DNA from: Microcoleus sp. FACHB-68
GTDB taxonomy: Bacteria > Cyanobacteriota > Cyanobacteriia > Cyanobacteriales > Oscillatoriaceae
Assembly: GCF_014695715.1 (NCBI RefSeq)
Contig: NZ_JACJOT010000018.1
Location: forward strand, 423,707 to 487,706
DNA: 64,000 nucleotides
Reading direction: 5' to 3'
The translations under genes were made by a program, and so were the position numbers. Below the pieces are notes generated by a model, which did not search any database, had not been told where the DNA came from, and saw only the letters and a program-made list of their open reading frames with translations. Positions 25,469-35,274 of the stretch are shown here, in pieces. The first letter of the stretch is position 1. The number at the start of each line of letters is the position of its first letter.

Positions 25469-26953
25469 TTAGGGGATAGCTTCGCGTTCCACCGGCTCAG
25501 CTGCCACACTTCCATTGACAGAAGGCCGGCCCCAGGCGTCAAACTGCTTTTGAGGCGCAGGCGTGTCTCTGGCAGTCCTTGGGCTAAATCTTTCCGTTTG
25601 CTTCTTCAACGCCATATTTGCTGTTGCCGATACGGATCTTTCCGCTGCAACAGCTAGGGGGACTAAATTTTGGGCGATCTGAGCTTGCTCCTGCAACTGC
25701 TCTGTTGAAGACACCAAACCACTCAACCCATTCACCAGCCTTTTAACATTCGTGCGAAAAGACGGATCGCCGGTTAATTCATCTAAATCCGCCGTAATTT
25801 TTTGAGCGTTTTGAAAAGTCGAACGCGCCGAATCCAGTGTTTGTTGAAGCAAAACTATATTGGTTGGATCGGAAAGCTCCCGTAGACTCGCTGAAGCCTG
25901 AGCCGCATTTGCAGAGGCAGTTTCTAAATTGTTAATAAATTGTCCCTCAGACAAACTTCGCAATCTCACCGAAGCCTGAAGCGCATTCGCCGACAGTGTT
26001 TCTAAATTGTTGAGAAATTGCCCCCGCTGAGCCTGATTGATCAAAGGGCCAAGGCTTGTTACACTGCCTCGAAGTTCTGTACTGGCGTTGCTGATATTTT
26101 CTAAAGATGAAAGTAAAGTGGAGCGGTTGTTCACAACGAGATCGTTAAGGTTTGTCGCCAGCAGGTTCAGCTGATTTGCACTGGCGCTCACTTGATTCGC
26201 AGTCCCGCTAAATTGATTAGCCGTTGCACCCACTTGATTCGTTAAAACACCGACTTGATTCGCCATCCGATCCACTGAAGATCCGATTTGATTCGCTGTT
26301 TGGCGAAATGTATCCGTCGTGCCCGATACAGTTTTGAGTTCTTGCCGAACTGATTGACTCAAAGTTGAAAGTTCTTGAGTTAATTGAGTCACCCCCTGTG
26401 TCGCAGCCGCCGTATTTTTAACCACTGAATTAATGTTTTCCAAGAAAATTGGATTGCTAAAGCGGTTAGTGAAATCGACGGTAGAGCGGATCAGTTCATT
26501 AAAGCTGACACCAACCGCACCTTGTAAGCGCGATTTGTGACAGATAATCAGGTTTGGGTTGCAATTGGGTTCGAGAGGCTTGGCGAGATTCGCCCCAACA
26601 GTTACCGGCGGCTTGGGAGTGATATCAATAGAGGTTTCACCAATAAAACTCGACTGATTGGTTTCAATCACAACATCACGCGGCATCACTAAATCAGCCG
26701 AGGCAATTTCAATTGTGACAGCCACTCCTTTCGGGCCCGCGTTAATCTCAGTAATTTGGCCAACCGTTACACCGCGATACCGAACCGGCGCACCGGCTTG
26801 CATTCCGCCGGCGTCGATGAAATCAACCACAAACTGATAACTTTTTTCACCCAGGGTTAGCCCTCCCAACCAGAGAAGGAGAACACCAAAGCCCCCTATT
26901 CCAAGCAGGAGCAACAAACCAACTGAGCCTTCTCTGATTGTTCGCGAACGCAT
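25469..26953 (-). CDS. MlaD/MCE-family lipid-transport substrate-binding protein
   Basis: A 494-residue protein. A single N-terminal transmembrane helix (about 9-31) is followed by an MCE domain (about 37-120: VDFIDAGGMQAGAPVRYRGV and VGQITEINAG). Residues 170-430 form a long helical, coiled-coil-like region with repeated TANQ and SANQ heptads, then a Pro/Arg-rich tail. It should sit in the cytoplasmic or thylakoid membrane and bind lipids in the periplasm, as TGD2/MlaD do. The ABC ATPase gene is 133 bp upstream on the same strand. No MlaE-type permease is in the window. Confidence 0.9.
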   Translation of the reverse strand: MRSRTIREGSVGLLLLLGIGGFGVLLLWLGGLTLGEKSYQFVVDFIDAGGMQAGAPVRYRGVTVGQITEINAGPKGVAVTIEIASADLVMPRDVVIETNQSSFIGETSIDITPKPPVTVGANLAKPLEPNCNPNLIICHKSRLQGAVGVSFNELIRSTVDFTNRFSNPIFLENINSVVKNTAAATQGVTQLTQELSTLSQSVRQELKTVSGTTDTFRQTANQIGSSVDRMANQVGVLTNQVGATANQFSGTANQVSASANQLNLLATNLNDLVVNNRSTLLSSLENISNASTELRGSVTSLGPLINQAQRGQFLNNLETLSANALQASVRLRSLSEGQFINNLETASANAAQASASLRELSDPTNIVLLQQTLDSARSTFQNAQKITADLDELTGDPSFRTNVKRLVNGLSGLVSSTEQLQEQAQIAQNLVPLAVAAERSVSATANMALKKQTERFSPRTARDTPAPQKQFDAWGRPSVNGSVAAEPVEREAIP

Positions 26954-27086
26954 ATTCCTTCCTCGGTAATGTTTTGGAGTGAGATTTGATTGTCCCTTGT
27001 CCCCACTTACCTGTCCCTTGCTGTGGGCAAATGAGCAAGGACAAATTATCTAATGACAGTCCAAAATTCGGTGGCTGACAGTTATC

Positions 27087-27890
27087 CTAACCAATCAGTT
27101 GGATGGGACCGGCAATACTGCCACTAAAAAACTGTCGAACCAAAGGTTCATCCGTGGTGTCGATGTCATTCACCGTGCCCTCCCACTGCACCTTGCCTTG
27201 GTAGAGAAATAATATCCGATCAGCGGTGCGGCGGATTGTGCTGTCTTGGTGAGAAACCATGACATACGTGCTACAGCCCCCCTGAGCTTGCTGTAGCTGG
27301 CGGATTAAATCTTCAATGACTGTCGAGGCGATGGGGTCTAAACCGGCAGTGGGTTCGTCGTAGAGTACAATTTCCGGGGTATCTCGCGGATTATCTGGGT
27401 TGCCCATAATCGCACGGGCAAAACTCACTCGCTTTCTCATACCTCCTGAGAGTTCAGCCGGATAGCGATCCCCAATGCCAGACAACCCAACCGTCTCCAA
27501 ACTTTCATTCACCAGTGAGCGTATTTTCTGGCGCGGCAGATTTGAGCGCTGGTACAGCAGAAATCCCACGTTTTCGTCCACGGTTAGCGAGTCAAATAAA
27601 GCTGCCTGCTGAAAGACCATACTAATCCGCATGGCTTCCTCAACATCCCCGATTAATCCCTCTCGTTTCGCTCCTTGAATATAGACCTCACCCTCATCAG
27701 GAGCCAGCAACCCAGCTATAATTCGCAGGATTGTTGATTTACCCGTACCGGATGGCCCAATGATAACCAGTGCTTCTCCTCGATAAATCTGTAGGTCTGC
27801 GTGATCTAAGACCACACTGTTGCCAAATGACTTACAAACGCCCTTGAGTTCGATCAACGGCTCACGCTCATGCATAGGATGTGAAATCAA
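27087..27890 (-). CDS. MlaF-like ABC ATPase of MCE lipid transporter
   Basis: A 267-residue ATPase. Walker A is IGPSGTGKST, the Q-loop is MVFQQAALFDSLTV, the signature is LSGGMRKRVSFARAI, Walker B is IVLYDEPTAGLD and the H-loop is MVSHQ. The AALFDSLTV segment after the Q-loop is characteristic of Mla/TGD3-type ATPases. It likely powers phospholipid or glycolipid transport with the MCE protein encoded next. ATG at 27875 (MHERE) is an alternative start. Confidence 0.92.
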   Translation of the reverse strand: MISHPMHEREPLIELKGVCKSFGNSVVLDHADLQIYRGEALVIIGPSGTGKSTILRIIAGLLAPDEGEVYIQGAKREGLIGDVEEAMRISMVFQQAALFDSLTVDENVGFLLYQRSNLPRQKIRSLVNESLETVGLSGIGDRYPAELSGGMRKRVSFARAIMGNPDNPRDTPEIVLYDEPTAGLDPIASTVIEDLIRQLQQAQGGCSTYVMVSHQDSTIRRTADRILFLYQGKVQWEGTVNDIDTTDEPLVRQFFSGSIAGPIQLIG

Positions 27891-28128
27891 GTTGTTAGAC
27901 TATGGAACCGCGCACTTAGCGGCTACCCCTTAGCGGATCGTCTGCTTTCACGCAGTATATCTTCTTGATGGGGGGTTAACGTGTCCTGATACAAGGCCGG
28001 TTGCAACTTTAGTCAAAAAAGCCGGGTCAACCTTGCCTCAGAAGCGTAATGATTTTACTGCCGGCCTTAACATCCTCTAATGTAAATTTGTCTGTCAAAG
28101 CCTGTTATCCCTCACCCTTCCATCAGTT

Positions 28129-29496
28129 ATGTCAATCGGTCTATTTAAACAAGCTCTACACGCCCTGAACCTGGAATCACGAGGTCGCACTCAAACTCGA
28201 GTTGGCCAGTGGTTTAAATGGTTGTCCCCCGGATTGTTTGTCAAACGCTGGCTGCTGCTAAGCGCTGGAGGCGTTTTGCTCACCAGTCTCGGTTTAGCGA
28301 TCTGGATTAAGCTGACCCCGATTTTTTATTTGATTCAACTGACTCAGAGTGTGCTGGAGTACCTCGCAGCCATTGTCCCTAACTATATTAGCGGGCCGCT
28401 TGTCTTGGGCTGTGGCCTGCTGTTGATTTTTTGGGGGCAAACCCGGACAGTTGGTTCAATTACGAAGGCGCTGATGCCGGCGGGGGATGAAGAACTGGTC
28501 GATCTGCTATTGACGCACCGCAAGTTGCACCGGGGGCCAAAAATTGTGGCCATTGGCGGAGGCACCGGCCTTTCCAGTTTGCTTAGGGGACTAAAAAAGT
28601 ATAGCGCTAACATTACTGCAGTTGTCACTGTGGCGGATGATGGCGGATCTTCTGGCCGGCTGCGTCGCGAAATTGGGGTGCTGCCGCCTGGAGATATTCG
28701 CAATTGTTTGGCAGCGCTGGCAGACGAGGAAAAGCTGTTAACCGAACTGTTTCAATATCGCTTTCGTGCCGGCCAGGGTCTGATTGGCCATAGTTTCGGC
28801 AACTTGTTCCTGACGGCGATGAGTGATATTGCCGGCGATCTCGAACAGGCGATCGCCGCGAGTTCTAAAGTTCTGGCGGTGCGGGGGCAGGTTTTACCGG
28901 CTACCCTAACCGATGTTAACCTCTGGGCTGAATTATCAGATGGTCGTCGCATTGAGGGCGAGTCTAGCATCACTGAAGCTGGGGGCAGTATTGTCAACAT
29001 TGGCTGTACGCCGGCTAATCCTCCGGCTTTGCCGAGAGTGGTGCAAGCCATTCGCGAAGCTGATTTGATTATTATTGGGCCAGGTAGTCTCTACACCAGT
29101 GTGATTCCCAATCTTTTAGTACCGGAAATTGCTGAAGCCATTGCCAGCCGGCAAGTCCCTCGCATCTATGTTTGCAATATCATGACTCAAGCCGGTGAAA
29201 CCGAAGGCTATACGGTTTCTGACCATATCCAAGCAATTGATAAAGCTTGTGGTCGGGCGTTGTTTAGCGCGGTTTTAGTTCAGCGAAAAGTTCCGACTGC
29301 CCAAGCCTTGATCCGCTATGCCCAAGAAAAATCCTATCCCGTTTTTCTGGATCGAGAAGCTGTGGGACTATTGGGCCGGCGCATTGTCGTGGCGAATGTG
29401 ATGGAGGAAGATAAGGAAACAGGTTATGTGCGCCATGATCCTCACGAGTTGGCACGAGTGTTGCTCCGATGGTACAGCCGCGTTCAAGGTTTGTAA
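28129..29496 (+). CDS. YvcK/CofD-like gluconeogenesis factor with membrane anchor
   Basis: A 455-residue protein. Two transmembrane helices lie at about 42-63 and 83-103, then a CofD-like domain follows: [50 protein letters not shown] and [13 protein letters not shown]. In Bacillus the relative YvcK (GlmR) binds UDP-GlcNAc and supports cell shape and carbon metabolism; the same role here is inference. The membrane extension is typical of cyanobacterial members. No neighbour shares its strand. Confidence 0.9.
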   Translation: MSIGLFKQALHALNLESRGRTQTRVGQWFKWLSPGLFVKRWLLLSAGGVLLTSLGLAIWIKLTPIFYLIQLTQSVLEYLAAIVPNYISGPLVLGCGLLLIFWGQTRTVGSITKALMPAGDEELVDLLLTHRKLHRGPKIVAIGGGTGLSSLLRGLKKYSANITAVVTVADDGGSSGRLRREIGVLPPGDIRNCLAALADEEKLLTELFQYRFRAGQGLIGHSFGNLFLTAMSDIAGDLEQAIAASSKVLAVRGQVLPATLTDVNLWAELSDGRRIEGESSITEAGGSIVNIGCTPANPPALPRVVQAIREADLIIIGPGSLYTSVIPNLLVPEIAEAIASRQVPRIYVCNIMTQAGETEGYTVSDHIQAIDKACGRALFSAVLVQRKVPTAQALIRYAQEKSYPVFLDREAVGLLGRRIVVANVMEEDKETGYVRHDPHELARVLLRWYSRVQGL

Positions 29497-29705
29497 TTGC
29501 TGAGGAGAAAGGTAAAACGTTCTTTGCCTGACTCAAGCTACTAACCATTAAAATTAAGCTAAATTATCTAAAAGAATTTGTTTCTTTTTGTAAGCGATAT
29601 TGCGTCAAATTTTATTATCTAAAATTTAATCCATTCTAAAGATTGACAAATAGTAAAATTTAAGTATTTTTCAAAAAATTGTGATACTAATAACATATTC
29701 AACAA

Positions 29706-30188
29706 ATGATGGTAGAGCCAATTACAGTTTCTCTAGCAAATGCGGCGGCGACTCATTCTCTCGGTAGGACATTGGGGCAAGCGCTATCGGCAGGCAGCGT
29801 AATTTTATTAGAAGGGGATTTGGGTGCCGGTAAAACCACGTTAGTGCAAGGACTTGCTGAAGGTTTGGGAATTACCGATGCCGTTGTCAGCCCCACTTTC
29901 ACGTTGATTAATGAATATCATGAAGGACGTTTGCCTTTATATCATTTAGATTTGTACCGATTGGAGCCGGCAGAAGTTGCAACACTTTATCTTGAAACTT
30001 ATTGGGAAGGAATAGAAATGCCGGCAGGAATTGTCGCCATTGAATGGGCGGAACGGCTACCCTATTTACCCCCTAGCTATTTGAAAATTCATCTAACCTA
30101 TCAAGCTGAAAGTGGCCGTCAAGTTGAGCTGATGCCGGTGGGTGGGTTTGATATCCCTGAGAGGTTGCATCAATTTCAACAGCACTGA
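29706..30188 (+). CDS. tsaE: tRNA threonylcarbamoyladenosine biosynthesis ATPase TsaE
   Basis: A 160-residue ATPase of the t6A37 tRNA modification complex. Walker A is LEGDLGAGKTTLVQGL, followed by VVSPTFTLINEY and the HLDLYRL segment, all diagnostic of TsaE. The length is typical. The partner subunits (TsaB, TsaC and TsaD) are not in the window. It is followed by a hairpin terminator before the convergent dihydroorotase-like gene. Confidence 0.95.
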   Translation: MMVEPITVSLANAAATHSLGRTLGQALSAGSVILLEGDLGAGKTTLVQGLAEGLGITDAVVSPTFTLINEYHEGRLPLYHLDLYRLEPAEVATLYLETYWEGIEMPAGIVAIEWAERLPYLPPSYLKIHLTYQAESGRQVELMPVGGFDIPERLHQFQQH

Positions 30189-30227
30189 TCGGCACTTTCG
30201 GGTTGGTTGAGAAGGGTGTGTTTCTAA

Positions 30228-30249
30228 ATGCAAAGTCGGCACTTTGTAT
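30228..30249. terminator. Hairpin between tsaE and the dihydroorotase-like gene
   Basis: ATGCAAAGT (30228-30236) pairs with ACTTTGTAT (30241-30249) around CGGC, with one G-T pair. TTACAATTTT follows. It sits between two convergent stops, so it may serve both. Confidence 0.6.
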
Positions 30250-30266
30250 TTACAATTTTGAAGCGT

Positions 30267-31478
30267 TTAAGCATCAAAACTCAAAGCTTCTCCTCGAACT
30301 TCTGTATTTAATTTCCCTTTTTCATAAACAACCTTACCGCCAACAATTGTAATCACCGGCCATCCAGTTAAATCCCACCCTTCAAACGGACTCCAGCCGC
30401 ATTTAGTCGCGAGTTCTTCTCGGAGAACCGGGCGATAATTATTTAAATCGACCAGCACCAAACCCGCATCGTAGCCGGCAGCAATCGCGCCTTTTTTAGG
30501 AATTTTATACGCCTTCGCCACGGCTGTAGACATCCAGTTAGCAACTTGACCAACGGTACAACGCCCTTGCATTGCTTGGGTAAGCATTAAGGGAAGAGAT
30601 GTTTCCAAATCATGGGGTGAGCGTAAAGGCGGGTTCATTTGCGCCAACGTGCCGATTTTTTCATAAGCGCTGGTATTCAGCAGCAGGTGTTGGGGTGTGA
30701 CTTCGGCTGTCACCCAACTCGGTTTATCTTGGCGCAGTAGTTCGGCTTCTTCGCCGGTAGACAGATGCAGAATATGAAGACGCCGACGGTATTTTTTAGA
30801 CAGTTCTAATGCTTGCTGAGTCGCTAATAAAGCGGCTTGATTATCTTGAATTTGTGAGTGTACAGCCGGATCTGTTTGGCCGGCAAATAACTGTCGCCGT
30901 TCGTTAATGCGATTTTGGTCTTCAGCGTGAACGGCAATTAACCGGCTGCCGGTGGCAAAAATGGCTTCTAAGGCTTCATCTTGATCCACCAATAGCTGAC
31001 CGTGCATCGATCCCATAAAAATTTTAATGCCACAGGTCGGGCGAGACTCCAGCAAATCTGGCTGATTGTCTGCTGTCGCTCCGATAAAAAAGCCATAATT
31101 AACCAAGCATTTCTGGCCGGCCCGTTGCAATTTGTCCTCTAGGGCTGCCTGGGTGGTCGTTAGGGGGCGCGTGTTGGGCATTTCCAAGAAGGATGTCACC
31201 CCGCCCTTCGCGCAGGCACAACTGGCGGTAAACAAATCTTCTTTATGTTCCAGTCCGGGTTCGCGGAAATGGACTTGCGGATCGATCACCCCAGGCAACA
31301 AAGTTAAACCCTCGGCGTCTATCTCGGCGGGAGCATCACCACCGGCATCTGGGAGTTCCGGTGCTACTTAGACAATTTCTCGCCCCCTTGTTTGCACATC
31401 TCCAACTAAAAACTCCCCACTGGGTAAGAGGATGCGGGCGCGGCGGATCAACAGAGACAAAGAAGAATCAGAAGGCAT
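30267..31478 (-). pseudogene. Dihydroorotase-like gene interrupted by a nonsense codon
   Basis: The natural frame starts at ATG 31478 (MPSDSSLSLLIRRARILLPS) and would encode about 403 residues, but codon 37 (31370-31368) is TAA. The remaining open frame starts at TTG 31301 (LPGVIDPQVHFREPG) and is complete to the normal C-terminus. The barrel blocks GVTSFLEMPNT, GIKIFMGS, AVHAEDQ, HILHLSTGEEAE and VTAEVTPQHLLLN are present, and so is the C-terminal metal-dependent-hydrolase tail. The usual HxH metal pair reads Q-V-H, as in a known subgroup. Apart from the TAA the frame is intact with no other stop. Gene death, stop-codon readthrough, an internal start or an error in the sequence are all possible. 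Confidence 0.8.
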
Positions 31479-31790
31479 AGTAGTCGAGAGTTTATAGAAA
31501 AATTGTGAAGAATTACCGTTAAATTTCTTTTGGGATGAGATTTAAGCGAACTCTAAAATGGAATACTTGGGTCAAAATACAGAAAATGATGCAATTGTTA
31601 CCCGACAATCGAAGCCGGCTAGTGTTTTAGTTACAATACCATGCAGCCGATTTTGGTCTGTGAGTCTCTCAAACTCTGACAAACTTTGTACAGTTGTATA
31701 TAGACGAGAATTTTAAGGTTTCTCGGTCGGCTGGGTGGTATTTGTGTCTTCCCTCTTCTAAACTTACTATTATCTTGTGCTTGAACGCCT
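31479..31790. other. 312-bp divergent spacer upstream of lepB
   Basis: AT-rich sequence between the dihydroorotase-like start and the lepB start. It must hold both promoters. No convincing hexamer pair was found; TGTATATAGAC around 31695 is the closest to a -10 region. No repeat was recognised. Confidence 0.35.
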
Positions 31791-32429
31791 ATGACCCGTG
31801 TGCAAAATTCTGCAACCGAATCGAATTCCCCACAAAATCTTGAAAATCCGTGGGTAGAGGCAATTAAAACGATTGGCTTAAGTGTCGTTTTGGCCTTTGG
31901 AATTCGGGCCTTCGTCGCCGAAGCTCGTTACATTCCCTCCGGTTCGATGGAACCGACTCTTCTGATTAATGATCGCTTGATTGTGGATAAGTTGAGTTAT
32001 AAGTTCCAAAGTCCCCAGCGGGGAGACATTGTGGTATTTGACCCGACTGAAACGCTACAGAAGCAAAATTTCCACGATGCGTTCATTAAACGGGTGATCG
32101 GTCTGCCGGGGGACAAGGTGGAGGTCAAGGGGGGACGCGTTTACATCAACGATAAACCGTTACGTGAGAAATATATCGCGGATGAACCTAACTACCAATA
32201 CGGCCCGGTCAATGTACCGGAGAGTGAGTATTTAGTCCTGGGAGATAACCGCAATAATAGCTATGACAGCCACTACTGGGGCTTTGTCCCCCGCGACAAA
32301 GTCATTGGCCGCGCAGTTGTTCGCTTCTGGCCACCTAATCGCGTTGGGGAACTGTCTCAGCAGCCGGTTTATCCTGCGACTCAGGAAGAACCGGCAAAAC
32401 AGCAATTGCAGCCGTCAGAACAGAATTAA
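31791..32429 (+). CDS. lepB: Signal peptidase I
   Basis: A 212-residue membrane-bound protease that removes signal peptides. There is one transmembrane helix (about 25-42), then the catalytic Ser in [10 protein letters not shown] (Ser52) and Lys in [11 protein letters not shown] (Lys100). The conserved [17 protein letters not shown] block closes the fold. The C-terminal 20 residues are Gln/Pro-rich. The start is ATG at 31791. Its end overlaps the convergent dihydroorotase gene by 4 bp. Confidence 0.96.
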   Translation: MTRVQNSATESNSPQNLENPWVEAIKTIGLSVVLAFGIRAFVAEARYIPSGSMEPTLLINDRLIVDKLSYKFQSPQRGDIVVFDPTETLQKQNFHDAFIKRVIGLPGDKVEVKGGRVYINDKPLREKYIADEPNYQYGPVNVPESEYLVLGDNRNNSYDSHYWGFVPRDKVIGRAVVRFWPPNRVGELSQQPVYPATQEEPAKQQLQPSEQN

Positions 32430-33694
32430 GGGTTCCAGGTTTGCAGAACCCGCCCGCTTAACTGCCGGCCCAACCAAGGGGTATTCGCAGATCGGGAATG
32501 GAGAGTGTGCACGTCAGGCGTCCAAGTTTGCTGCGGATCAAAAAGAATGATTTCCGCAGGTTGACCGGCAGCCAAGGTTGCCGGTTTTTGCTGTAAACAT
32601 AGGGCCGGCTGGGTACTTAAAGCCCGCCACAGTTCTAGGGCTGTCCAGGTGCCGGTTTCTACCAGCGTGTGCCACAGTAGCGGCAAGGCGAGTTCTAGAC
32701 CAATGGTGCCGGCAGGAGATTCCCCAAAGGCAACCGTCTTTTCTTCATAGGTGTAGGGAGTATGATCAATCGCGATCGCATCGATGACGCCCTCCCGCAC
32801 AGCCTGCTCTAGTGCGGTTCGATCCGCTGGGTTGCCCAAGGGAGGCTCGATATGAAGGCTAGGGTTGTAGCTGCTCAGTGAGCTTGTGTCAAGAATTGAA
32901 TGCGTCCAAGGGGTACTCGCCGTCACCGGCAACCCACGGGTTTTAGCATCTTGAATCAGCTGGACACTGCGTGCGGTGGACACTCGCATGATATGAACCG
33001 CAGTGCCGGTGGCTTCTACGAGTTCTAACAAAGCAGCGAGGGCGGCAGTTTCAGAGATGGCGGGATTGCCGGCCAACCCAAAGCGAATCGAATCCGGCCC
33101 TTCTCGCATAACGCCGGAGCCGGCCAGATGCCGGTCGCAGGGCCAGATGGCAACCGGCTTGCCGAGCGGTTGCAGGTATTCCAACAGCCGGCGCAGTAGG
33201 GCCAGATTTTGGAGCGGCTGGCCATCTGCAAAGCCCACAACCCCAGATGCGGCTAATTCCGCCACTTCTGTCATCTGCTGACCTTGGATGCCGGTGGTGA
33301 GGGCACCCCAGAAGTAGAGAGTGGGGAATTGGGGGTTTTCTCTGACTTTTGTGTTTCGCTGCAAGAAAGCCAAGCCGGCAGGATTATCCACCGGCGGCTT
33401 AGTATCGGGCAAAATGGCGACCCTAGTAAATCCGCCGGCAGATGCCGCCTTCATTAAAGATTCCAGGGTTTCCCGTTCTTCAAATCCCGGTTCACCGCTG
33501 TGGCTGTAAAGGTCTACCAATCCTGGCCCGACCACTAGCCCTTGACAATCTCGCAGTTGTGTGCTGTCTGGATAATCAGAAATTTGGGGGGCGATTTGTT
33601 GAATCACACCATCTGCGATCAGAACATCCGCAATCTGATCGGTATTGGTAAGTGGATCGAGCACCCGGACTTGTTGCAGTAATTCGCTATTCAT
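32426..33694 (-). CDS. pyrC: Dihydroorotase (PyrC-type, atypical metal site)
   Basis: A 422-residue amidohydrolase starting at ATG 33694 ([17 protein letters not shown]); the frame extends 33 codons further but that part is not conserved-looking. Blocks include [62 protein letters not shown] and [12 protein letters not shown]. The canonical HxH metal pair is replaced by Y-S-H, and the HICHVST-type His is Met-Arg. This matches the cyanobacterial PyrC-like group, for which catalysis by the usual two-metal mechanism is doubtful. A non-catalytic partner role for aspartate transcarbamylase, as in pDHO, is an inference. Confidence 0.85.
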   Translation of the reverse strand: MNSELLQQVRVLDPLTNTDQIADVLIADGVIQQIAPQISDYPDSTQLRDCQGLVVGPGLVDLYSHSGEPGFEERETLESLMKAASAGGFTRVAILPDTKPPVDNPAGLAFLQRNTKVRENPQFPTLYFWGALTTGIQGQQMTEVAELAASGVVGFADGQPLQNLALLRRLLEYLQPLGKPVAIWPCDRHLAGSGVMREGPDSIRFGLAGNPAISETAALAALLELVEATGTAVHIMRVSTARSVQLIQDAKTRGLPVTASTPWTHSILDTSSLSSYNPSLHIEPPLGNPADRTALEQAVREGVIDAIAIDHTPYTYEEKTVAFGESPAGTIGLELALPLLWHTLVETGTWTALELWRALSTQPALCLQQKPATLAAGQPAEIILFDPQQTWTPDVHTLHSRSANTPWLGRQLSGRVLQTWNP

Positions 33695-33732
33695 TGCCCT
33701 TTGTCTTTTGTCCTTGGCAAATGACAACTGAT

Positions 33733-33753
33733 CAATGACCGATGACCGATGAC
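33733..33753. repeat. Heptameric STRR (CRATGAC), three units
   Basis: CAATGAC, CGATGAC and CGATGAC follow directly on each other in the spacer between the dihydroorotase start and the phosphatase stop. It belongs to the same 7-bp repeat class as at 12732 and 25402. Confidence 0.75.
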
Positions 33754-33755
33754 CA

Positions 33756-35117
33756 CTACAACGCTCCTGCTGCTGTTTTGTCAAGCACTCCACCCGACAG
33801 GTGAGTGGTAATATTCATGGCTTGCAGCACCGGCGGGCCGTCTGCGCCTTTGGGATAATCGATAACGGTAACCGCCCCGTTGCCTTGTTTGAAGTTCCAG
33901 AAGTGTTCTGGGCCTAAATTAAACAGGTGGCAGAGGATGGCTTTATTGATGGCATCGTGGCCCACAACCAGACCTGTGGTGCCGGCAGGGGCGGATTTGA
34001 CGATAGAATCCCAAGCGTCAATTGCGCGATCCCACACCTGCTGCAAGTTTTCCCCTTCTGGCATTTGCACAATTTCTGGGGTGTCCTTCCACTGTTGCAA
34101 CAAACCGGGGAATTCTCCCTCGATTTCTGATTCAAATTTCCCTTCCCAAAGTCCGTGACTGATTTCTTTCATCCCATCGTGAAGTTGCAGTTTCACATCT
34201 GGGTGAGCTTTGAGAATAATTTCAGCGGTTTCCTTGGGGCGCAGCATGGGGCTGGTAACGGCAAAATCGATGGGAACGTCTTTCAGAAACTCGCTGGCTT
34301 TTTGGGCTTGCACTCTGCCGTTATCGTTGAGTGGTACATCAATTTGCCCTTGAAACCGGCTTTGGCGGTTCCACTCGGTTTCTCCGTGGCGCACCAATAA
34401 CAGCCGGCATCCCTGATGGCCCTCTCTGGGTTTGGGAAAAATTTCTCCCACATGAGAGGTGAGATTCATCGATTCCATCTGCACCGATTGTAGCTCAGTG
34501 GCCGGCCCGACAATGGTGCCGAAATTGAGGACGCTAATGCCACAATTCGACTGCTGGACGGAATGGTAAGAAGAGGGGGGAATGCCTAGTGCGGTGCTGA
34601 TTAAGGCGCGGTTGATGCCATTGTGCCCCACGACGAGAACGGTGCCATTGGCATGATTTGAGAGGAGTTCCTGCCAAAACTGCCGCGCTTGTTCATAAAT
34701 CGCCAATACGGGAAAATGCTCTCGTTCGCCGGCTGCATCTGAAACGACCATTCGCAGCGTGTCGGGGCGAGTTTGCCAGCAGTCGTAGTCTTGGGGGAAT
34801 TTTTCAATCGCCTCTTGGCGCAGCATCCCTTCCCACGCCGGCAGATCGATTTCCATCAGGTTCTGCGATACCTGTAAGGAGGGATGGTTGGCCTCGGTTT
34901 CCAAAACAGAAAGCAGGACGGTGGCGGTTTCTTTCGCCCGTTGCAAGGGACTGGAGTAGATAGCGTCAAAAGTAAGGCCACTCAGGGCTTCACCCACTTG
35001 ACGGGCTGTAGCACGGCCTTGTTCTGTCAAAATCGATTTATCAAGCCGGCCTTGAATTCGGCGCTCTTTGTTAAAGCTGCTTTGGCCGTGACGAAGTAAT
35101 ATAACGCGAGTGGTCAG
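33756..35117 (-). CDS. Tandem double histidine-phosphatase protein, probable CTG start
   Basis: A 453-residue protein made of two phosphoglycerate-mutase-like domains. Domain 1 starts VILLRHGQSSFN (catalytic RHG at residues 9-11) and carries VVGHNGINRALIST. Domain 2 starts LLLVRHGETEWNRQSRFQGQ and carries VVGHDAINKAILCHLF. Coding similarity extends 29 codons upstream of TTG 35030 to a CTG at 35117-35115. That CTG is 8 nt after AGGAGG (35131-35126), so initiation at CTG is the best reading: it supplies the full first RHG motif, and no ATG, GTG or TTG in that frame lies near the Shine-Dalgarno. Such double-domain phosphatases are typical of cyanobacteria. The substrates (phosphoglycerate or other phosphoesters) are unknown. 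Confidence 0.85.
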   Translation of the reverse strand: MTTRVILLRHGQSSFNKERRIQGRLDKSILTEQGRATARQVGEALSGLTFDAIYSSPLQRAKETATVLLSVLETEANHPSLQVSQNLMEIDLPAWEGMLRQEAIEKFPQDYDCWQTRPDTLRMVVSDAAGEREHFPVLAIYEQARQFWQELLSNHANGTVLVVGHNGINRALISTALGIPPSSYHSVQQSNCGISVLNFGTIVGPATELQSVQMESMNLTSHVGEIFPKPREGHQGCRLLLVRHGETEWNRQSRFQGQIDVPLNDNGRVQAQKASEFLKDVPIDFAVTSPMLRPKETAEIILKAHPDVKLQLHDGMKEISHGLWEGKFESEIEGEFPGLLQQWKDTPEIVQMPEGENLQQVWDRAIDAWDSIVKSAPAGTTGLVVGHDAINKAILCHLFNLGPEHFWNFKQGNGAVTVIDYPKGADGPPVLQAMNITTHLSGGVLDKTAAGAL

Positions 35118-35125
35118 GGTTCCAT

Positions 35126-35131
35126 CCTCCT
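35126..35131 (-). promoter_or_regulatory. Shine-Dalgarno deciding a CTG start
   Basis: On the minus strand AGGAGG is followed by eight bases and CTG ACC ACT CGC, the opening of the phosphatase gene. The only ATG after it (three bases into the spacer) starts a three-codon frame ending in TGA, so it cannot be the start. Confidence 0.65.
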
Positions 35132-35274
35132 CAAGATTAGGGCACTCTCCCTCATGATTGAGGTTGAGGGGTGCTGGCTCAGAAGCATTTTACCCTTTCT
35201 CGATACTACTCTTCTAAACAGTCTGAGGAAGGTTTAGTGGAGTCAGGTTGGAGTAGATGCACCCTGCAAGAAAT

